Made by a program: the position numbers and the translations under genes. From the NCBI GenBank assembly GCA_937900565.1, contig CALCFG010000120.1, forward strand, positions 1-7,088: a stretch of 7,088 bases of DNA, given 5' to 3'. Below are positions 5,762 to 7,088 of the stretch, piece after piece (the first letter of the stretch is position 1; each line of letters starts with the position of its first letter). Origin of the DNA: an uncultured Erysipelotrichaceae bacterium. GTDB lineage: Bacteria > Bacillota_I > Bacilli_A > Erysipelotrichales > Erysipelotrichaceae. A model generated the notes under the pieces. The model was given only the letters and a program-made list of their open reading frames with translations, was not told the DNA's origin and did no database searches.

Positions 5762-7021
5762 TTCATTACTTATTGATTGAACAAAATAATTCATATCATT
5801 CGATTCGGATATCCTTATCCGTGGTAAGTGATACAAATCATCGCCCATACTTACTTGACCCCCTTGGGTAGTAAATGCCATTTTTACGCCACTTTCTCGC
5901 AATATTTGCACCGCATGATCATTGACATCTCCAAAAGGATAACAATAAACAAATCCATTATCAACATAATTTAAACTTTGAATGGTATCATCAATGCCTT
6001 CCTGTTTATCTACGCAAAGCAATCGACCACCATGTCCCATTCCTGAACAACCACCTTGATGCATTAAGAATGAATGGGATTGCAATTCAATGCCATCTTG
6101 TGCCATTTCAACAAATTCAAATGGTAACGATTCACCAAACCAACCTCCAATCACAAACAATGTTGCATTGAGCTGATATTTTTGAACTACTGGTTTAGCA
6201 AGACGTGCCACAGATTCATCACCATCATCAATGGTAATAACAACACTTTGCTTTGGCACTATGCCACTGCCAGTTAAATAATGGTATAGTTGTTGCATTG
6301 TTAATGTCACGATATTATTCTCATTTAAATAAGCCATTTGTTTCTCAAATGTAACAATATTTAAATCATTGCCATCTTCATTGGTAGGATCATAAAAGAA
6401 GTGGTACATTAAAACACTGATATGATTTGGATTGCAACGAGTATCCACCATCTCAACCGATTGGTTCAATTGATTTTGATCAATATAAAGTAGTTGGTCT
6501 TGAAAATAGATACCAATCCTATCTGATTCGACTGTAATTACATCCAAAGTCAAAGATACTTTACCTTCATATTTGATATTTCCATTAATATCTTTAAGTT
6601 CAAACGAATCATTACTGATTACTGTTTGCCCTGTCGGGATTAAGTGTGGCCGATCAACCTTCCAATCATCCACCGCATATAAACCTTCCTGGTTTAAATC
6701 TATATAATATGTGGTATTGTTAGGTAAATCCAATGAATTATTAGCCAATTGTTGATAATAGTTTCCATTAATGCATTGGCTATATTGCGTTAAACTAACA
6801 TAAGTATCAGGCATCGCAATTAGCACCAATTCACCATCAGCATTGTAAATGTTAATGCCTTGCGCTCCTTTGATTCGCCAATCAAATAAGGTTATGGAAT
6901 CAACCGATTCACACGTGCTTTGTATAGGTGTTAAGGACGCGTGATTATCCCGCGTCCCACATCCACCTATTAAGCAAATACTTACTAGAATACAACTAGT
7001 TCTTTTCAGTAAAGTCGGCAT
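5759..7021 (-). CDS. Lipoprotein polysaccharide deacetylase (NodB/CE4-type, IcaB/PgaB-like), 420 aa
   Basis: This is predicted to be a membrane-anchored extracytoplasmic metal-dependent enzyme removing acetyl groups from N-acetylated sugar polymers. The signal peptide is MPTLLKRT followed by a hydrophobic core and the lipobox IGGC, with lipid-modified Cys21. Residues 22 to about 200 form a beta-rich domain of no family I recognise. The catalytic domain (about 201-415) opens with the VLMYH segment (His207), typical of IcaB/PgaB-like deacetylases. It carries motif 1 TIDDG (Asp265-Asp266), motif 2 SHSFLMH (His316 and His321 as metal ligands), YPFG (361-364) and a late LPRI segment. The aspartate and both histidines are present, so it looks active. 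A Gly-rich insert with Cys follows motif 2 (GGCSGMGHGG). I chose the ATG at 7021 because it gives a proper lipoprotein signal; an in-frame ATG at 7063 would add 14 residues read wholly within dnaK. No Shine-Dalgarno site is evident, so expression may depend on coupling to dnaK. The substrate (peptidoglycan, PNAG-like polymer or another glycan) cannot be read from the sequence. Confidence 0.88.
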   Translation of the reverse strand: MPTLLKRTSCILVSICLIGGCGTRDNHASLTPIQSTCESVDSITLFDWRIKGAQGINIYNADGELVLIAMPDTYVSLTQYSQCINGNYYQQLANNSLDLPNNTTYYIDLNQEGLYAVDDWKVDRPHLIPTGQTVISNDSFELKDINGNIKYEGKVSLTLDVITVESDRIGIYFQDQLLYIDQNQLNQSVEMVDTRCNPNHISVLMYHFFYDPTNEDGNDLNIVTFEKQMAYLNENNIVTLTMQQLYHYLTGSGIVPKQSVVITIDDGDESVARLAKPVVQKYQLNATLFVIGGWFGESLPFEFVEMAQDGIELQSHSFLMHQGGCSGMGHGGRLLCVDKQEGIDDTIQSLNYVDNGFVYCYPFGDVNDHAVQILRESGVKMAFTTQGGQVSMGDDLYHLPRIRISESNDMNYFVQSISNE

Positions 7022-7088
7022 CAACGACATTATCATTGTTTGCAGATTGACTTGCTGATTCATTTGGACTCGCTTGAGCTTGTTGTGC
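6996..7088 (-). CDS. dnaK: Chaperone protein DnaK (Hsp70), C-terminal 30 codons only
   Basis: The visible frame enters from the right edge and ends at TAG (6996-6998). It reads an Ala/Gln/Ser/Asn-rich tail and then DNVVDADFTEKN. The Gln/Ala-rich flexible tail followed by '(D)VVDADF.E' is the typical C-terminus of bacterial DnaK, and the position just ahead of dnaJ agrees. The ATPase and substrate-binding domains lie outside the window, so nothing can be said about them. Its last 26 bases overlap the start of the deacetylase gene in another frame. Confidence 0.9.
   Translation of the reverse strand, partial: AQQAQASPNESASQSANNDNVVDADFTEKN

Noticed and set aside
7022..7063. Longer deacetylase start at the upstream in-frame ATG
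   Set aside because: It would add 14 polar residues before the signal peptide, all translated from within the dnaK tail, and has no ribosome binding site. The ATG at 7021 gives a normal lipoprotein signal.
1..7088. Mobile element, CRISPR array, toxin-antitoxin or defence system
   Set aside because: No transposase, integrase, regular direct-repeat array or paired small toxin-antitoxin genes are visible; the window is a co-directional housekeeping locus.

Overview
The window looks like chromosomal DNA from a low-GC member of the Bacillota, probably near the Erysipelotrichia/Mollicutes side. The lineage call is an inference from AT-rich genes, the gene families present, and clpB carrying a CIRCE (HrcA) operator instead of sitting in a CtsR-type setting. 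Every gene I can support lies on the minus strand, so transcription runs from the right edge to the left. Almost all of it is conserved protein-quality-control machinery. I do not see a mobile element, CRISPR array, tRNA or rRNA, or a clearly new multi-gene system.

Right part (about 4606-7088): the last 30 codons of dnaK, a lipoprotein polysaccharide deacetylase (5759-7021) whose start overlaps the dnaK end by 26 bases, then dnaJ (4606-5751), which starts only 7 bases after the deacetylase stop. This looks like one tightly coupled transcript. The unusual point is a predicted surface enzyme acting on cell-wall or exopolysaccharide sugars, set between the two halves of the DnaK-DnaJ chaperone pair.

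Middle (1981-4605): a 72-base gap holds a near-perfect CIRCE operator and candidate promoters, then full-length clpB (850 aa). ClpB pulls apart protein aggregates and hands the chains to DnaK-DnaJ-GrpE, so the window carries the working parts of one disaggregation-refolding system. ClpB is probably controlled by the same repressor as the dnaK operon. A good stem-loop terminator follows clpB at 1937-1968.

Left part (1-1980): a 405-base gap without a confident gene. It holds a cluster of small palindromes, a possible decayed or very small ORF, and a promoter. It is followed by a DUF349 tandem-repeat coiled-coil protein (439-1575), its terminator, and the first 123 codons of a small membrane protein that runs off the left edge.

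Four of the five complete stop codons seen are TAG and none is TGA, which is odd for AT-rich DNA and may be a useful lineage clue.
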